64,000 bases of DNA from Methanobrevibacter sp. (GTDB lineage Archaea > Methanobacteriota > Methanobacteria > Methanobacteriales > Methanobacteriaceae), in the NCBI RefSeq assembly GCF_017447225.1, contig NZ_JAFSNZ010000032.1, positions 1-64,000 of the forward strand, given 5' to 3'. The notes under the pieces are model-generated. The model made no database searches and was not told the origin of the DNA. It saw nothing but the letters and a program-made list of their open reading frames with translations. The position numbers were made by a program, and so were the translations under genes. Shown one piece after another: positions 7,990-17,158 of this stretch (the first letter of the stretch is position 1; each line of letters opens with the position of its first letter).

Positions 7990-8619
7990 ATGGATAAAAG
8001 AAATAATAATAGAAAAAACCCACCTCAAAAAACTGAAGACAATGCAGTTATATTAGATTATCTTAGTTTAGGATATGTGCAGTCTGACATGTCTAAGTTT
8101 AAAGGAAAAGCTATTGCTCAAGCTATTGGTACTGATTATTTCACTTTACTAGAATTAGCACCTAAAAAAGGTGTTGATTTAGAAATTCAAGACACAGTTT
8201 ACATTGGAAAAGGAAAAAGAGATAAAATATATAGAGTTCTTGGAAAATTAGACTTCGAAAACTTAACTGCTACAAGTAGAATAGAGCTAGAATATGCAAT
8301 TAAAGATATTGTGGCAGCCAGAGAAGAAGAATTCGTAGACTTTTTCAATACTGCAGGTCCTGTTAATACAAGATTGCATAAATTAGAATTGATTCCTGGA
8401 ATCGGTAAAAAATACATGTGGGAAATCATTGAAGAACGTAAGAAAAAAGAATTTGAAAGCTTTGAAGACATTTCTCAAAGAGTTCCGGCATTATCCGATC
8501 CTGTTGGAATGATTGTAAATCGTGTAAAACAGGAACTGGACACGACAACTGTTAAAAAAGGTAAACAAAAATATTATTTATTTACCCCTATTCCTAGAAA
8601 TAACAGGAATAAAAGATAA
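7990..8619 (+). CDS. DUF655 family protein, probable nucleic-acid binding
   Basis: This 209-residue protein belongs to the archaeal DUF655 family, which is typically encoded between rpo4 and the KsgA/Dim1 gene, as here. The N-terminal half looks like a small beta domain with a basic GKGKRDKIYRV patch. Residues about 130-175 contain a helix-hairpin-helix-like motif (LIPGIGKKYMWEI). The ATG at 7990 is chosen because the GTG at 7981 forms the GTGATAATT ribosome site. A role in RNA or ribosome metabolism is suggested by context only. Confidence 0.85.
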   Translation: MDKRNNNRKNPPQKTEDNAVILDYLSLGYVQSDMSKFKGKAIAQAIGTDYFTLLELAPKKGVDLEIQDTVYIGKGKRDKIYRVLGKLDFENLTATSRIELEYAIKDIVAAREEEFVDFFNTAGPVNTRLHKLELIPGIGKKYMWEIIEERKKKEFESFEDISQRVPALSDPVGMIVNRVKQELDTTTVKKGKQKYYLFTPIPRNNRNKR

Positions 8620-8629
8620 AAGTGATAAC

Positions 8630-9502
8630 TTGAATGGTGAAGGTAGCGAATCCCTATCTAAAACAACAAAATCTATTCTGTCAAAATATGGAATACGATT
8701 AAATAAAAATCTCGGACAGAATTATCTGATTGATGTGAATAAAAGAAATCAGATAATTAATTTTGCCGATATTTCAAAAGAAGACACTGTTTTGGAAATA
8801 GGTTCTGGAATCGGTACACTTACAATAGAGTTAGCCAAAAAAGCTAAAAAAGTAATAGCTATCGAACAGGATTCCAATATTTGTGAGATATTGAATCAGC
8901 GTTTGAAAAATGAAAAAATTGATAATGTAGAGCTTATTAATGAAGATGCATTGAAAATTGAATTCCCGAAATTCAATAAGATAGTGTCCAATCTACCTTA
9001 TCAAATATCATCACCCATTACATTTAAATTCCTAGATTATGATTTTGATTTGGCCGTATTGATGTATCAGAAGGAATTTGCTCAAAGAATGAACGGTGAG
9101 GTTGGAAGTAAGAACTATTCAAGACTTGCTGCAATGCTGTATTTTAAATGTGATGTTGATAAATTAACTGATGTCAGCTGTGAAAGCTTTATTCCAAAGC
9201 CTAAGGTCGACTCTATGGTTATCAGTTTAACTCCGAAAGAATCCGGTTTGGACAGTGAAGATTTTGAAGCCTATTCCAAATTTACAAAAGCCCTGTTCCA
9301 GCATAGAAATAAAAAAATCAGAAATGCATTGATTGATTCAAGACATATTGTAAGCAATCTGGATAAAAAGGAAATGAAAAAAAGATTGAATGCCATAGAT
9401 AATGAACCACTGCTTGACTATTTGACCAAAAGAGTTATTGTGCTGACTCCTGAAGAAATTCTGCTTATTTCAAAAGAGCTTAACCCGATTTTTAATGATT
9501 AA
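8630..9502 (+). CDS. rsmA: 16S rRNA adenine N6-dimethyltransferase (KsgA/Dim1)
   Basis: It dimethylates the two adjacent adenines in the 3'-terminal helix of 16S rRNA during 30S assembly, using SAM. The 290 residues show motif I (VLEIGSGIGTL, about 55-65), the acidic motif (AIEQD) and the catalytic NLPYQISSP motif (about 121-129), followed by the small C-terminal helical domain. The best start is TTG at 8630, placed correctly after GTGATAAC; there is no ATG nearby in frame. It lies 10 nt after DUF655 and overlaps the next gene by 8 nt. Confidence 0.95.
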   Translation: MNGEGSESLSKTTKSILSKYGIRLNKNLGQNYLIDVNKRNQIINFADISKEDTVLEIGSGIGTLTIELAKKAKKVIAIEQDSNICEILNQRLKNEKIDNVELINEDALKIEFPKFNKIVSNLPYQISSPITFKFLDYDFDLAVLMYQKEFAQRMNGEVGSKNYSRLAAMLYFKCDVDKLTDVSCESFIPKPKVDSMVISLTPKESGLDSEDFEAYSKFTKALFQHRNKKIRNALIDSRHIVSNLDKKEMKKRLNAIDNEPLLDYLTKRVIVLTPEEILLISKELNPIFND

Positions 9503-10085
9503 TATGGATTTTATAATTAACACTCATGAAAATGTATACATTCCTGCGGAAGACAGTTATCTGCTTGCTGAAAATTTGGAAATTGAAGCTGGAAAAAGCG
9601 TTTTAGAAATTGGTACTGGCTCAGGCATTGTTGCAATGTATGCATCCAAGTTAACGGACAAAGTCACTGCTACAGACATTAATTTTGATGCGATTACATT
9701 GGCAGAATCGAATTTTAAAGCAAATAATATTGAAAATATTGAATTGCTCTTCGGAAACCTGTTTGAGCCTGTGAAAAATAGAAAGTTTGATGTAATTTTA
9801 TTCAATACTCCATATCTACCTACCGAAGAAGGTGATGTTATAGACAGCAATTTAAATTATGCATTCGATGGTGGATTAAATGGAAGGAAAGTTATTGATC
9901 TTTTTTTAAATGAAGTGAAAAATCATTTAAATGATGGTGGAATTGTGCAGCTGATACAGTCCTCATTTTCAGACAATGATGAGACATTGAATATGCTCGA
10001 TGAACTTGGCTTCATAGCAGAAATTGCAAAAAAGGAACATTATTTTTTTGAAGATATCGTGCTTATTAATGCTTATTTGATTTAG
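9495..10085 (+). CDS. HemK/PrmC-like class I methyltransferase
   Basis: This 196-residue SAM-dependent methyltransferase has motif I (VLEIGTGSGIVA, about 36-47), the acidic ATDIN motif and NTPYLP (about 105-110), a variant of the NPPY signature of glutamine N5-methyltransferases. It is short, without the N-terminal helical domain of bacterial PrmC, which fits the archaeal/eukaryal Mtq2 type that methylates the release factor GGQ glutamine with Trm112 help. The Mtq2-like role is inferred from family and length. It overlaps rsmA by 8 nt; an alternative ATG at 9504 would remove the overlap. Confidence 0.85.
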   Translation: MINMDFIINTHENVYIPAEDSYLLAENLEIEAGKSVLEIGTGSGIVAMYASKLTDKVTATDINFDAITLAESNFKANNIENIELLFGNLFEPVKNRKFDVILFNTPYLPTEEGDVIDSNLNYAFDGGLNGRKVIDLFLNEVKNHLNDGGIVQLIQSSFSDNDETLNMLDELGFIAEIAKKEHYFFEDIVLINAYLI

Positions 10086-10090
10086 ATAAC

Positions 10091-10672
10091 ATGACCTCAA
10101 GACCTCCGTTAACTAAAGACCTGAAAAGTGAAGAATTTATTGAATACTATTTTTTAAAAGAGGAACTGAAAGATTTCTGCAGAAATGAAGGCTTGAAAAT
10201 AAGCGGGAACAAAAATCAATTGGAAGAGCGAATAATACATTATCTGGATACGGGCAAATCTCTTGATAATTCAAAAGCTAGAAAAAATAACCTAGAAAAA
10301 CCTGAAAATATTACTTTAGACACAGTTTTAGGCGAAAATTTCAGATGCAGTGAAGATAAAAGAGAATTTTTTGAAAAAGAAATCGGAAAAGGATTTAAAT
10401 TCAAGGTTAAATTCCAAAAATGGCTAAAGGAAAACCCCAACAAAACATACAAGGACGCCATCAATGCTTACTACGAAATTCAAGGCTCAAAAGAAAAAAC
10501 TAAAATCGGCGAACAATTCCAATATAACAAATACATCAGAGATTTCTTTGAAAACAATGCGAATAAAACATTAGATGATGCGATCAAATGTTGGAATTAC
10601 AAAAAAAGCCTGAAAGGACACAACAAATACGAAAAATCAGATTTGAAAATATTAAAAAAAATAAGAAAATAA
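10091..10672 (+). CDS. SAP-domain protein with DUF6434
   Basis: This basic 193-residue protein starts 5 nt after the methyltransferase gene and is probably translated from the same message. Residues about 5-52 form a SAP-like helix-extension-helix (FIEYYFLKEELKDFCRNEGL to the Gly/Lys turn), a motif that usually binds DNA. Residues about 75-130 fit DUF6434 (ENFRCSEDKREFFEKEIGKG and KWLKENPNKTY). A second, partial copy of that helical pattern occurs near residues 145-175 (EQFQYNKYIRDFFENNANKT). The function is unknown; nucleic-acid binding is inferred. Confidence 0.75.
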   Translation: MTSRPPLTKDLKSEEFIEYYFLKEELKDFCRNEGLKISGNKNQLEERIIHYLDTGKSLDNSKARKNNLEKPENITLDTVLGENFRCSEDKREFFEKEIGKGFKFKVKFQKWLKENPNKTYKDAINAYYEIQGSKEKTKIGEQFQYNKYIRDFFENNANKTLDDAIKCWNYKKSLKGHNKYEKSDLKILKKIRK

Positions 10673-10694
10673 AATTTATCAAAAAGATAAATTT
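10672..10694. terminator. Convergent-end hairpin between the SAP gene and dapF
   Basis: AAATTTATC (10672-10680) and GATAAATTT (10686-10694) pair perfectly over 9 bp with an AAAAA loop. The hairpin overlaps the last base of the SAP gene stop and lies 2 nt past the dapF stop. On the minus strand it is followed by T-rich sequence, so it fits dapF termination best. Confidence 0.55.
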
Positions 10695-10696
10695 CA

Positions 10697-11557
10697 TTAA
10701 ATTTCAGCGTCAAAGACTAAAGTTGCAGGTCCTTCCATGAATGCTCCGAGTTCTCCATCTTTTTCATAGACTTCAAACTCTAAGTCACCCCCAGGCAAAT
10801 GGAGAAGAATTTCATTGTCAAAAAGACCTTGTTTAACACCAGCAAGCGCTGTTGATGTTGCTCCGGTACCGCATGCGAGAGTAACACCTGCACCACGTTC
10901 CCATGTAATCATTTTACCTTCATTTTTGCTTATAACTTCAACAAAGTGTACATTGATTTTTTCAGGAAAAACTTCATGAGCTTCAATAGCTGGACCATAC
11001 TTATTAATGTCAATGGATTCTACATCATCAACGAATATTATAGCATGAGGATTGCCTACACTAACTGCTGTAACGTTAAATGTAGTGTCAAGAACTTCCA
11101 GCTCACCGTCAATGAACTCTTCCTTATCGCTGGTCATTGGAATTTCAGGAGTTTTGAAAGTTGATGTGCCCATATCCACTTTGAATAAAACAGGCTCATC
11201 ATTTTCTAATGTTATTTCTATGGTTTTGATTCCAGCTCTAGTCTCAACAGTCATTTTTTCTTGCTTTAAGATACCTTTTCTGTAAACAAAATCACCGAAG
11301 CATCTGATACCATTACCACACATTTCAGCTTCGCTTCCATCAGGATTGAACATTCTGTATCCGATATCAGCGACTTCAGATGGCTCTACGAATAATACTC
11401 CGTCACCACCAACACCGAAGTTTCTGTGGCATAGGATTCTGCATGCTTCCGCTTTATCGCTTTCAGGAATTACTTCCCCTTTTGATTCGTCAATTATAGG
11501 GAAGTCATTTCCAATTCCGTGCATTTTTGAAAATTTTAATCCTTTTAAATCAACCAT
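10697..11557 (-). CDS. dapF: Diaminopimelate epimerase
   Basis: It interconverts LL- and meso-diaminopimelate in lysine biosynthesis. The 286 residues contain both catalytic cysteine motifs: MCGNGIRC near residue 80 and ACGTGATST near residue 228. The start at 11557 follows a GTGAT site. It lies 8 nt after lysA and is cotranscribed with it. In a pseudomurein-walled methanogen, lysine also supplies the wall peptide, so this pair serves protein and cell-wall synthesis. Confidence 0.96.
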   Translation of the reverse strand: MVDLKGLKFSKMHGIGNDFPIIDESKGEVIPESDKAEACRILCHRNFGVGGDGVLFVEPSEVADIGYRMFNPDGSEAEMCGNGIRCFGDFVYRKGILKQEKMTVETRAGIKTIEITLENDEPVLFKVDMGTSTFKTPEIPMTSDKEEFIDGELEVLDTTFNVTAVSVGNPHAIIFVDDVESIDINKYGPAIEAHEVFPEKINVHFVEVISKNEGKMITWERGAGVTLACGTGATSTALAGVKQGLFDNEILLHLPGGDLEFEVYEKDGELGAFMEGPATLVFDAEI

Positions 11558-11565
11558 GATATCAC

Positions 11566-12849
11566 TTATTTTAAATGATCGGGAATAATCTGTTGAGCGT
11601 GTAAATCTTCAAAAGTTTGTCTTTCACGTACAATTTCACAATTACCATCAGTCACTAATACTTCTGATGTTAACGGTCTTGAATTGTAATTTGAAGACAT
11701 TGTAAATCCATAAGCTCCCGCGTTTAATATTCCTAAGATGTCTCCTTCTTCCACATCAGGCATAGGCCTGTCACGTGCAAATAAATCTCCTGATTCACAA
11801 ACGTTACCTGCAATGTCTACTTCCTGAGTATTTGGAGCGTCCATTTTGCTTGCATCAACGATATGGTGATATGAATCATACATTGCCGGCCTTAAAAGAG
11901 TATGGAAACCTGCATCTACACCGATGAATTTTCTGTAACTTTGTTTTACGCTGTTGACTGTTACTAAAAGCACACTTGCATCTCCGACCAAATATCTTCC
12001 AGGCTCAAGATACATTGTTGGTGAGCCCATATCGTATTCATCTAATTTTTCTTTGAACAGTCCGACATTTACCTGCGCAAATTTATCCAAATCAACGATA
12101 TTTTCATCAGGAGTGTAAGGAATACCTACTCCACCACCGAAATCAACGAATTCGAAGTCAATTCCAACATCCTCATGGACTTTACCTGCAATATCCATTG
12201 TGGATTCGATAGCCAATTTGAACGGTTCCGGGTCTAAAATACCTGAACCGATGTGGGAATGCATACCGATAGGATTGAAACCTAAGTCTTTTGCCTGCTG
12301 ATAAACTTCACTGGCTTCAGAGTCCATTATACCGAATTTACTCATGACCCCACCAGTGATACAGTGATCGTGATGTCCTGCACCAACCATAGGATTTACT
12401 CTGAATGAAATTTTAACTCCTTCAGGATCGATGATTTTAGCTAATCTGGTAAGTGCTGAAACTGAATCAATGTTTAAAACTGCTCCTTCATCATAAACAA
12501 ATTTTAACTCTTCATTGGTAATGTTGTTTCCAGTGAAAAGAATTCTGCTGCCGTCAAAGCCTACTTTTTTAGCAGTGTAGACTTCACCTGGAGAAACTGC
12601 ATCAATGCAGCATCCTTCACTTTCCAATATTTTCATTACAGCAAGGTTTGTATTAGCTTTACATGCATAAAATACTTTGAAATCAGGATAATATTTAGAA
12701 AATGCACTATAAAATCTGTTATAATTATCTCTAATTCTGTTTTCATCAATAACATATGTTGGAGTTCCAAATTCTTCTGCAATATCTACTGCATCAGCCC
12801 CTCCAATATCTAAATGGTTTTTCTCATTGACTTTAATATTTAAATCCAT
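11566..12849 (-). CDS. lysA: Diaminopimelate decarboxylase
   Basis: This PLP enzyme catalyses the last step of lysine synthesis, converting meso-diaminopimelate to lysine. The 427 residues carry the PLP lysine motif (FYACKANTN, about 59-67), the Gly-rich phosphate-binding loop ([10 protein letters not shown]), a CESGD motif (about 341-345) and the C-terminal GAYGF motif. The start at 12849 is followed by conserved family sequence. It is the first gene of the minus-strand lysA-dapF pair and diverges from the Nudix gene. Confidence 0.96.
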   Translation of the reverse strand: MDLNIKVNEKNHLDIGGADAVDIAEEFGTPTYVIDENRIRDNYNRFYSAFSKYYPDFKVFYACKANTNLAVMKILESEGCCIDAVSPGEVYTAKKVGFDGSRILFTGNNITNEELKFVYDEGAVLNIDSVSALTRLAKIIDPEGVKISFRVNPMVGAGHHDHCITGGVMSKFGIMDSEASEVYQQAKDLGFNPIGMHSHIGSGILDPEPFKLAIESTMDIAGKVHEDVGIDFEFVDFGGGVGIPYTPDENIVDLDKFAQVNVGLFKEKLDEYDMGSPTMYLEPGRYLVGDASVLLVTVNSVKQSYRKFIGVDAGFHTLLRPAMYDSYHHIVDASKMDAPNTQEVDIAGNVCESGDLFARDRPMPDVEEGDILGILNAGAYGFTMSSNYNSRPLTSEVLVTDGNCEIVRERQTFEDLHAQQIIPDHLK

Positions 12850-12987
12850 AATATAACTCCTAAAAAAGTTTCATTATAAATATAGTTATGTATTAAATAT
12901 TATTTAAAAGTAGTGAAGGAAGTCATTTTGCCAACAAATGAAAATCTTATTATATTTATAAATTAAAATAAATATAAAGGTGAAAGA

Positions 12988-13392
12988 ATGGAAAAACCCT
13001 ACGGACTGACAATGCGAGGAATAGTGAAAAATAGTGAAGGCGAAATTTTAATATTGAGAAGACATCCAAAATCAAAAACCAATCCCCACAAATGGGAACT
13101 GCCTGGAGGAAAAATAGAAAAATGCGAATATTTTGATGATGCACTGGTTCGTGAAATCAAAGAAGAAACTAATTTGGATGTGAAAGTTGGAGACTTTGGA
13201 GAAGCCGTACAGGACGATTATCCCCACAAAAGGACTGTTCAGTTAATCATGTATGCAAATGACATTTCCGGTGAAGTTAAAATTAGTGATGAGCATGATG
13301 ACTGGAAGTGGGCTAGCGTTGAAGAAATTAGATTAATGGACATTACTTCTTCACTTGAAAAAATAATTGAAAAAAAGAATTTTGATATTTAA
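12988..13392 (+). CDS. Nudix hydrolase
   Basis: This 134-residue protein has a complete Nudix box near residues 35-57: GKIEKC, Glu, seven residues, then REIKEE. The box binds metal and hydrolyses a diphosphate linked to another moiety. The sequence EILILRRHPKSKTNPHKWELPGG resembles MutT-type house-cleaning enzymes, but the substrate cannot be read from sequence. The start follows AGGTG. It is a single gene divergent from lysA and convergent with the Ig-repeat protein gene. Confidence 0.92.
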   Translation: MEKPYGLTMRGIVKNSEGEILILRRHPKSKTNPHKWELPGGKIEKCEYFDDALVREIKEETNLDVKVGDFGEAVQDDYPHKRTVQLIMYANDISGEVKISDEHDDWKWASVEEIRLMDITSSLEKIIEKKNFDI

Positions 13393-13406
13393 AAAAATAA
13401 AAGAAA

Positions 13407-13426
13407 AAAGAAGCATGAACTTCTTT
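13407..13426. terminator. Hairpin at convergent ends of Nudix and Ig-repeat genes
   Basis: AAAGAAG (13407-13413) pairs with CTTCTTT (13420-13426) around CATGAA. It overlaps the stop codon of the minus-strand gene, and on the minus strand it is followed by a T-rich run ending in seven T. It therefore fits a terminator for the Ig-repeat gene. Confidence 0.6.
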
Positions 13427-14597
13427 AATCTATTACAGTAATTCTATTAGAGATATAACATTCATTATAGCTAGATGTTATTATATATTCTCCAGGCATT
13501 AATCTTATATTTAACTTAGCAATGCCTTCACTGTCTGTTGAACGATTGTAGAATATACCATTGATATTAAACATTACATCAGTATTTGTTAAAGGATTCC
13601 CCTCATCATCAAGTAATTTTGCTTTAAATTGATCAGGTGTTCCATATTTTTTTGTTAAATCATCAGCCAATAAAATTGGTTTTACTTTTATATTGTTGGA
13701 TACTTTGCATCCCCCATATTCTACAGTGATTATGTAGTCCCCAGGTCTTAAATTAATATTGAGTTTAGCATGCCCCGTCTCATTTGTTGTACGATTGTAA
13801 AATACACCATTAATATTAAATATTACTGTTTCGTTTGCTTTTACATGCATTCCATTATCATCTAATATTTTTACAACATACTGTGAGTTGTTACGGAAGT
13901 ATTTTTCTAAATCTTTATTTTCAACAATTTTTGGTAAAACTACAATTTTATTTACTTTTGGTTCACAGGTGACAGTATTTATTACCGTCAAAATATAAGA
14001 ACCTGGATTTAAATTAATATTTAATTTTGCACAACCGTTGGAATCAGTTGTGCGGTTGTAGCGAACCCCATTAATATAAAAAGTAACTGTTGTATTTACT
14101 AATGTTTCATTATTTAAATCAAAAAATGTTGCATAATACTGTGTATCATTTTTATATATTTTAGTAATGTCATTCCCAATAACAGTCGGCATATCCTTTT
14201 TATCAATAATACTAATCACAGATTTTACGGGATTGCCTATGTAAACATCTGAAGAACCGTTTGTAGTATGATGTCTTATTACCTTTAAATTATTAAGTGT
14301 AACATTACTTGATTGAATGTCAAATATATGCCTATTACTCAAATAATCGATGTAAAATCCATTTCCATTAATCGTGATGTTTTTATTAATCACAATAGTC
14401 TTATTATTAAAATCACCAACATAGTTCTTTTTTAAAGTAACCGTATCATTTGCTTCATTAATTAAATTCTGTAAGTCAGTTAAATCACCTGTTGAATCGA
14501 CGGTTTGAATATTTTCTGAAGTATTGTCCGCTGCACTAACCGCAGAAATAGATAGAATAATAACTATGCAAAAAAATAACAGATATTTGTATTTCAT
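13425..14597 (-). CDS. Secreted adhesin-like protein with three Ig-like repeats
   Basis: The 390-residue protein has a clear N-terminal signal peptide (YLLFFCIVIILSISAVSAA). Residues about 30-115 look like a short parallel beta-helix region (NKNITINGNGFYIDYL). Three repeats of about 80 residues follow. Each contains the same core: F.INGV.YNRTT(D/N), then G.AKLNI.L.PG.YI.T. This is the modular design of methanogen adhesin-like proteins, exported to bind or decorate the cell wall. A strong GGAGG site precedes the ATG. No pseudomurein-binding repeat or sortase-like anchor is visible, so the anchoring mode is unknown. Confidence 0.85.
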   Translation of the reverse strand: MKYKYLLFFCIVIILSISAVSAADNTSENIQTVDSTGDLTDLQNLINEANDTVTLKKNYVGDFNNKTIVINKNITINGNGFYIDYLSNRHIFDIQSSNVTLNNLKVIRHHTTNGSSDVYIGNPVKSVISIIDKKDMPTVIGNDITKIYKNDTQYYATFFDLNNETLVNTTVTFYINGVRYNRTTDSNGCAKLNINLNPGSYILTVINTVTCEPKVNKIVVLPKIVENKDLEKYFRNNSQYVVKILDDNGMHVKANETVIFNINGVFYNRTTNETGHAKLNINLRPGDYIITVEYGGCKVSNNIKVKPILLADDLTKKYGTPDQFKAKLLDDEGNPLTNTDVMFNINGIFYNRSTDSEGIAKLNIRLMPGEYIITSSYNECYISNRITVID

Positions 14598-14643
14598 TAA
14601 AAACCTCCATAATTAAATTATTTAATATATTATTTAAAAATAA

Positions 14644-14671
14644 GTGGGTGTCCACCAAAATTAGTTTTTGG
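14644..14671 (-). terminator. Possible terminator hairpins after the secreted-protein operon
   Basis: CCAAAA (14655-14660) pairs with TTTTGG (14666-14671). An adjacent short stem joins GTGG (14644-14647) and CCAC (14652-14655). On the minus strand the structure is followed by a T-rich stretch. It lies in the 118-bp gap downstream of the 14716-15300 gene. Confidence 0.35.
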
Positions 14672-14715
14672 CAGACTCTTCATTAAAAAAATAAAATTTC
14701 ACTTTTTACAGATAT

Positions 14716-15300
14716 TTATTTATCTTCCATATTATCAACTGCCACATAGATATTACCTGATTCATCAGAATAAGAATCATATGCTCCAGAATTATAGAGT
14801 TCTATTTGTTCAGAAGATAATCTATCCATAGAATAATATTTTTTCATTCCAATTATTTTTGGAGGAGAAGGAAGATCATTTTCTGAGAAATTATTTAAAC
14901 TTGGATTGAAAACATCTGGTTCACCAGGTTTGCCCCAGTAAGTAGTATCCCTATCGCCACCATACATATACAAATCGCCATTATCATCAACATAAACAAT
15001 TCCCACATCACTATCTGTAAATGGAATAGAAGAATCCCTATATATTGCAGCGACTCCGTTAATGATTTTATAAGGAGTTATTGAACTAGATAAATCTTTA
15101 GAAATACTTAAGCTATCTGAACTACTTGAACCATCCGTTGTTGTATTTTTTTCTAAATCCGTGACAGTAGTTTTTTCACTGCCATTATTATCTTGTACAT
15201 CTTGAGTACTTGAAAAAACCACATCATTTGATATGGCATATATTCCCGCAGTGAATAACAATATTACTATCGCAATAGATAAAACATAGATTTTTTTCAT
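14716..15300 (-). CDS. Secreted protein of unknown function
   Basis: The start at 15300 is preceded by the strong ribosome site AGAGGTGAT, so an in-frame upstream ATG at 15324 is rejected. The 194 residues begin with a signal peptide or anchor (KIYVLSIAIVILLFTAG). A Ser/Thr/Asp-rich linker to about residue 75 follows, then a compact region rich in Tyr, Gly and Asp (IVYVDDNGDLYMYGGDRD, YWGKPGEPDVFNP). It begins 16 nt after the transglutaminase-like gene and is surely cotranscribed. I do not recognise the family; a surface role is inferred from export and context. Confidence 0.75.
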   Translation of the reverse strand: MKKIYVLSIAIVILLFTAGIYAISNDVVFSSTQDVQDNNGSEKTTVTDLEKNTTTDGSSSSDSLSISKDLSSSITPYKIINGVAAIYRDSSIPFTDSDVGIVYVDDNGDLYMYGGDRDTTYWGKPGEPDVFNPSLNNFSENDLPSPPKIIGMKKYYSMDRLSSEQIELYNSGAYDSYSDESGNIYVAVDNMEDK

Positions 15301-15316
15301 ATTATCACCTCTTAAA

Positions 15317-16930
15317 TTAATCATACCAATTAATAAATATAATTGAATATGAATTCATTGTTGGATAAGTAATAGAATTATAATTACCAAACAATTTTGT
15401 ATTTGTTGCATCAGCGACTATCCATTCATTATCAATACATACTCGAGCCCAAAGATGATTAATATAATTAGGATTGTTTATACCATGAACATATTGAACA
15501 GCTAGACCACTAGCTCTAGCTAATGAAACAAAAGCATGCGTATGATTAACACAATCTCCATCATTTACTAAAATTGCTTTTAAATCACCATATCTTGCAT
15601 TTACATATCCCTTGTCTTTTCTAAAATTATAAACATAGTTGTATATAGCAATAGCTTTTTCCAAATCACCCGTGCAAGAAGAAGTTATTGCTGAACTCAA
15701 TGTCTGTATATAACTCTGAGAATAATCACATTGGGAATTGTTGTCAATTCTATAAATAGTTAAATCAGATTCTGTATTTACATCATTTAATGTGGAATTA
15801 CTTGTATGAATCAAGTGATATAATGAAGAGCAATGATATGATGATGTTCCAGCATAATTAACAACAATAGAATAAGTACCTTTACTTAAGGTAATTCTTA
15901 AACTAGCAATACCATTAGAATCAGTAGTTTTATCATAATCAACACCATTTATAGATATTTTAACCTGTTGATTGGATAAAACTGTGCCTGCAGCTGTTGT
16001 TAATTTAACATAATAATAATTATTCCTCTGAACAAAAGTTGATAATGAATTTAATTTAGTATTAGTATTAATAACATCAGTATTAACTACAAGATTTAAT
16101 GATTTTTGAGTCAATGATAAATAACCATTTTGTGTGATAAATTCATATGTTATTTGATAAGTGTATGGATTTAAATTAATATTTAGCTGAGCAACTCCTG
16201 TAGAATTAGTTGTTCTATTATATTGAACACCATGAATATTGAAAGTTACATCCTTATTAGCAATTGGAACTCCAGTATCATCAGTTAATTTAATACAAAA
16301 TGGAGTATGTTGTTGAACATAATAAGTAATAGGAGTTAATACCACATTTTTTTGATATACTGTTATATTTTTAGTAATGGATTTTGCTGAGTATTGGCTA
16401 TTACCGCTGAAAGTAACCTGTACTGGATATTCAGTTGAAGATGCCTGCAAATTAATATTAATTGAACAAAGACCATATGAATCCGTATAACGTGTGTAAC
16501 CAACACCATTTATTAAAAAATAAAATGGAGTGTTTGAAGGTAATTGAATTAATGAATTATTATTCAATGTTTCTAAATGAACAGTTAACTTTGAAGATTG
16601 ATGAATTTTTTGACTATTGAATACGATTTTAAAATTAGAATTTGAATTAACAGATCTATTTAAATCTAATGGAGTATCATCATAAACATAAACTTCTTTT
16701 TCAAACATTTCATTAGTAAAATTCTCTGGATTTAATTCATTAGTATTTGGAACATCCATTTCATCAGTTCCTTTATAAATAACCTTTTCACCATAAATCT
16801 GTACAATATCAACATCCTCATCATTCGTATAATCAAATGAATCATCAGCTGTTATTGCAGAAATATTTAAAAATAAACCCAAAATTATAAGAATAATAAA
16901 AACATTTTTAAAATATATTTTATTAAACAT
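15317..16930 (-). CDS. Secreted Ig-repeat protein with transglutaminase-like peptidase domain
   Basis: With the ATG at 16930 the protein has 537 residues and an N-terminal signal sequence (VFIILIILGLFLNISA). Three Ig-like repeats follow, each with the INGV.Y core and the NINL.P.TY end. The C-terminal domain (about 400-537) has a transglutaminase-like triad: Cys460 in GDCVNHTHAF, His492 in NHLWARV and Asp507 in VADATN. The stretch around ASGLAVQYVHG recalls pseudomurein endoisopeptidases of methanogen viruses (family C71), so wall-peptide cleavage or remodelling is a good hypothesis. An upstream TTG (17020) in frame has no support. Confidence 0.85.
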   Translation of the reverse strand: MFNKIYFKNVFIILIILGLFLNISAITADDSFDYTNDEDVDIVQIYGEKVIYKGTDEMDVPNTNELNPENFTNEMFEKEVYVYDDTPLDLNRSVNSNSNFKIVFNSQKIHQSSKLTVHLETLNNNSLIQLPSNTPFYFLINGVGYTRYTDSYGLCSININLQASSTEYPVQVTFSGNSQYSAKSITKNITVYQKNVVLTPITYYVQQHTPFCIKLTDDTGVPIANKDVTFNIHGVQYNRTTNSTGVAQLNINLNPYTYQITYEFITQNGYLSLTQKSLNLVVNTDVINTNTKLNSLSTFVQRNNYYYVKLTTAAGTVLSNQQVKISINGVDYDKTTDSNGIASLRITLSKGTYSIVVNYAGTSSYHCSSLYHLIHTSNSTLNDVNTESDLTIYRIDNNSQCDYSQSYIQTLSSAITSSCTGDLEKAIAIYNYVYNFRKDKGYVNARYGDLKAILVNDGDCVNHTHAFVSLARASGLAVQYVHGINNPNYINHLWARVCIDNEWIVADATNTKLFGNYNSITYPTMNSYSIIFINWYD

Positions 16931-16952
16931 AGATAAAAATATAATACATATA

Positions 16953-16960
16953 GTATAAAA
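16953..16960 (-). promoter_or_regulatory. TATA box for a near-leaderless transcript
   Basis: On the minus strand TTTTATAC is centred about 26 bp before the ATG at 16930. There is no ribosome binding site before that ATG. The message would start at or very near the start codon. Confidence 0.4.
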
Positions 16961-17158
16961 AAGTTTCCATTTTGAAATAAAACTTAAAAAATCTAATAAT
17001 AATTTTCTCCAATAAGTCAAATTTTAATTTAATATAATGACCTTTTTAATAGTTTAGTGAATTTTAGAAAATAGTTTACACTTAAATTTCACTTTGTTAC
17101 TTTTTTAAATATTCTTAGTTGTTTAAGAATGTTCTGCTTAAATTGTTGCTTGTTTTTT

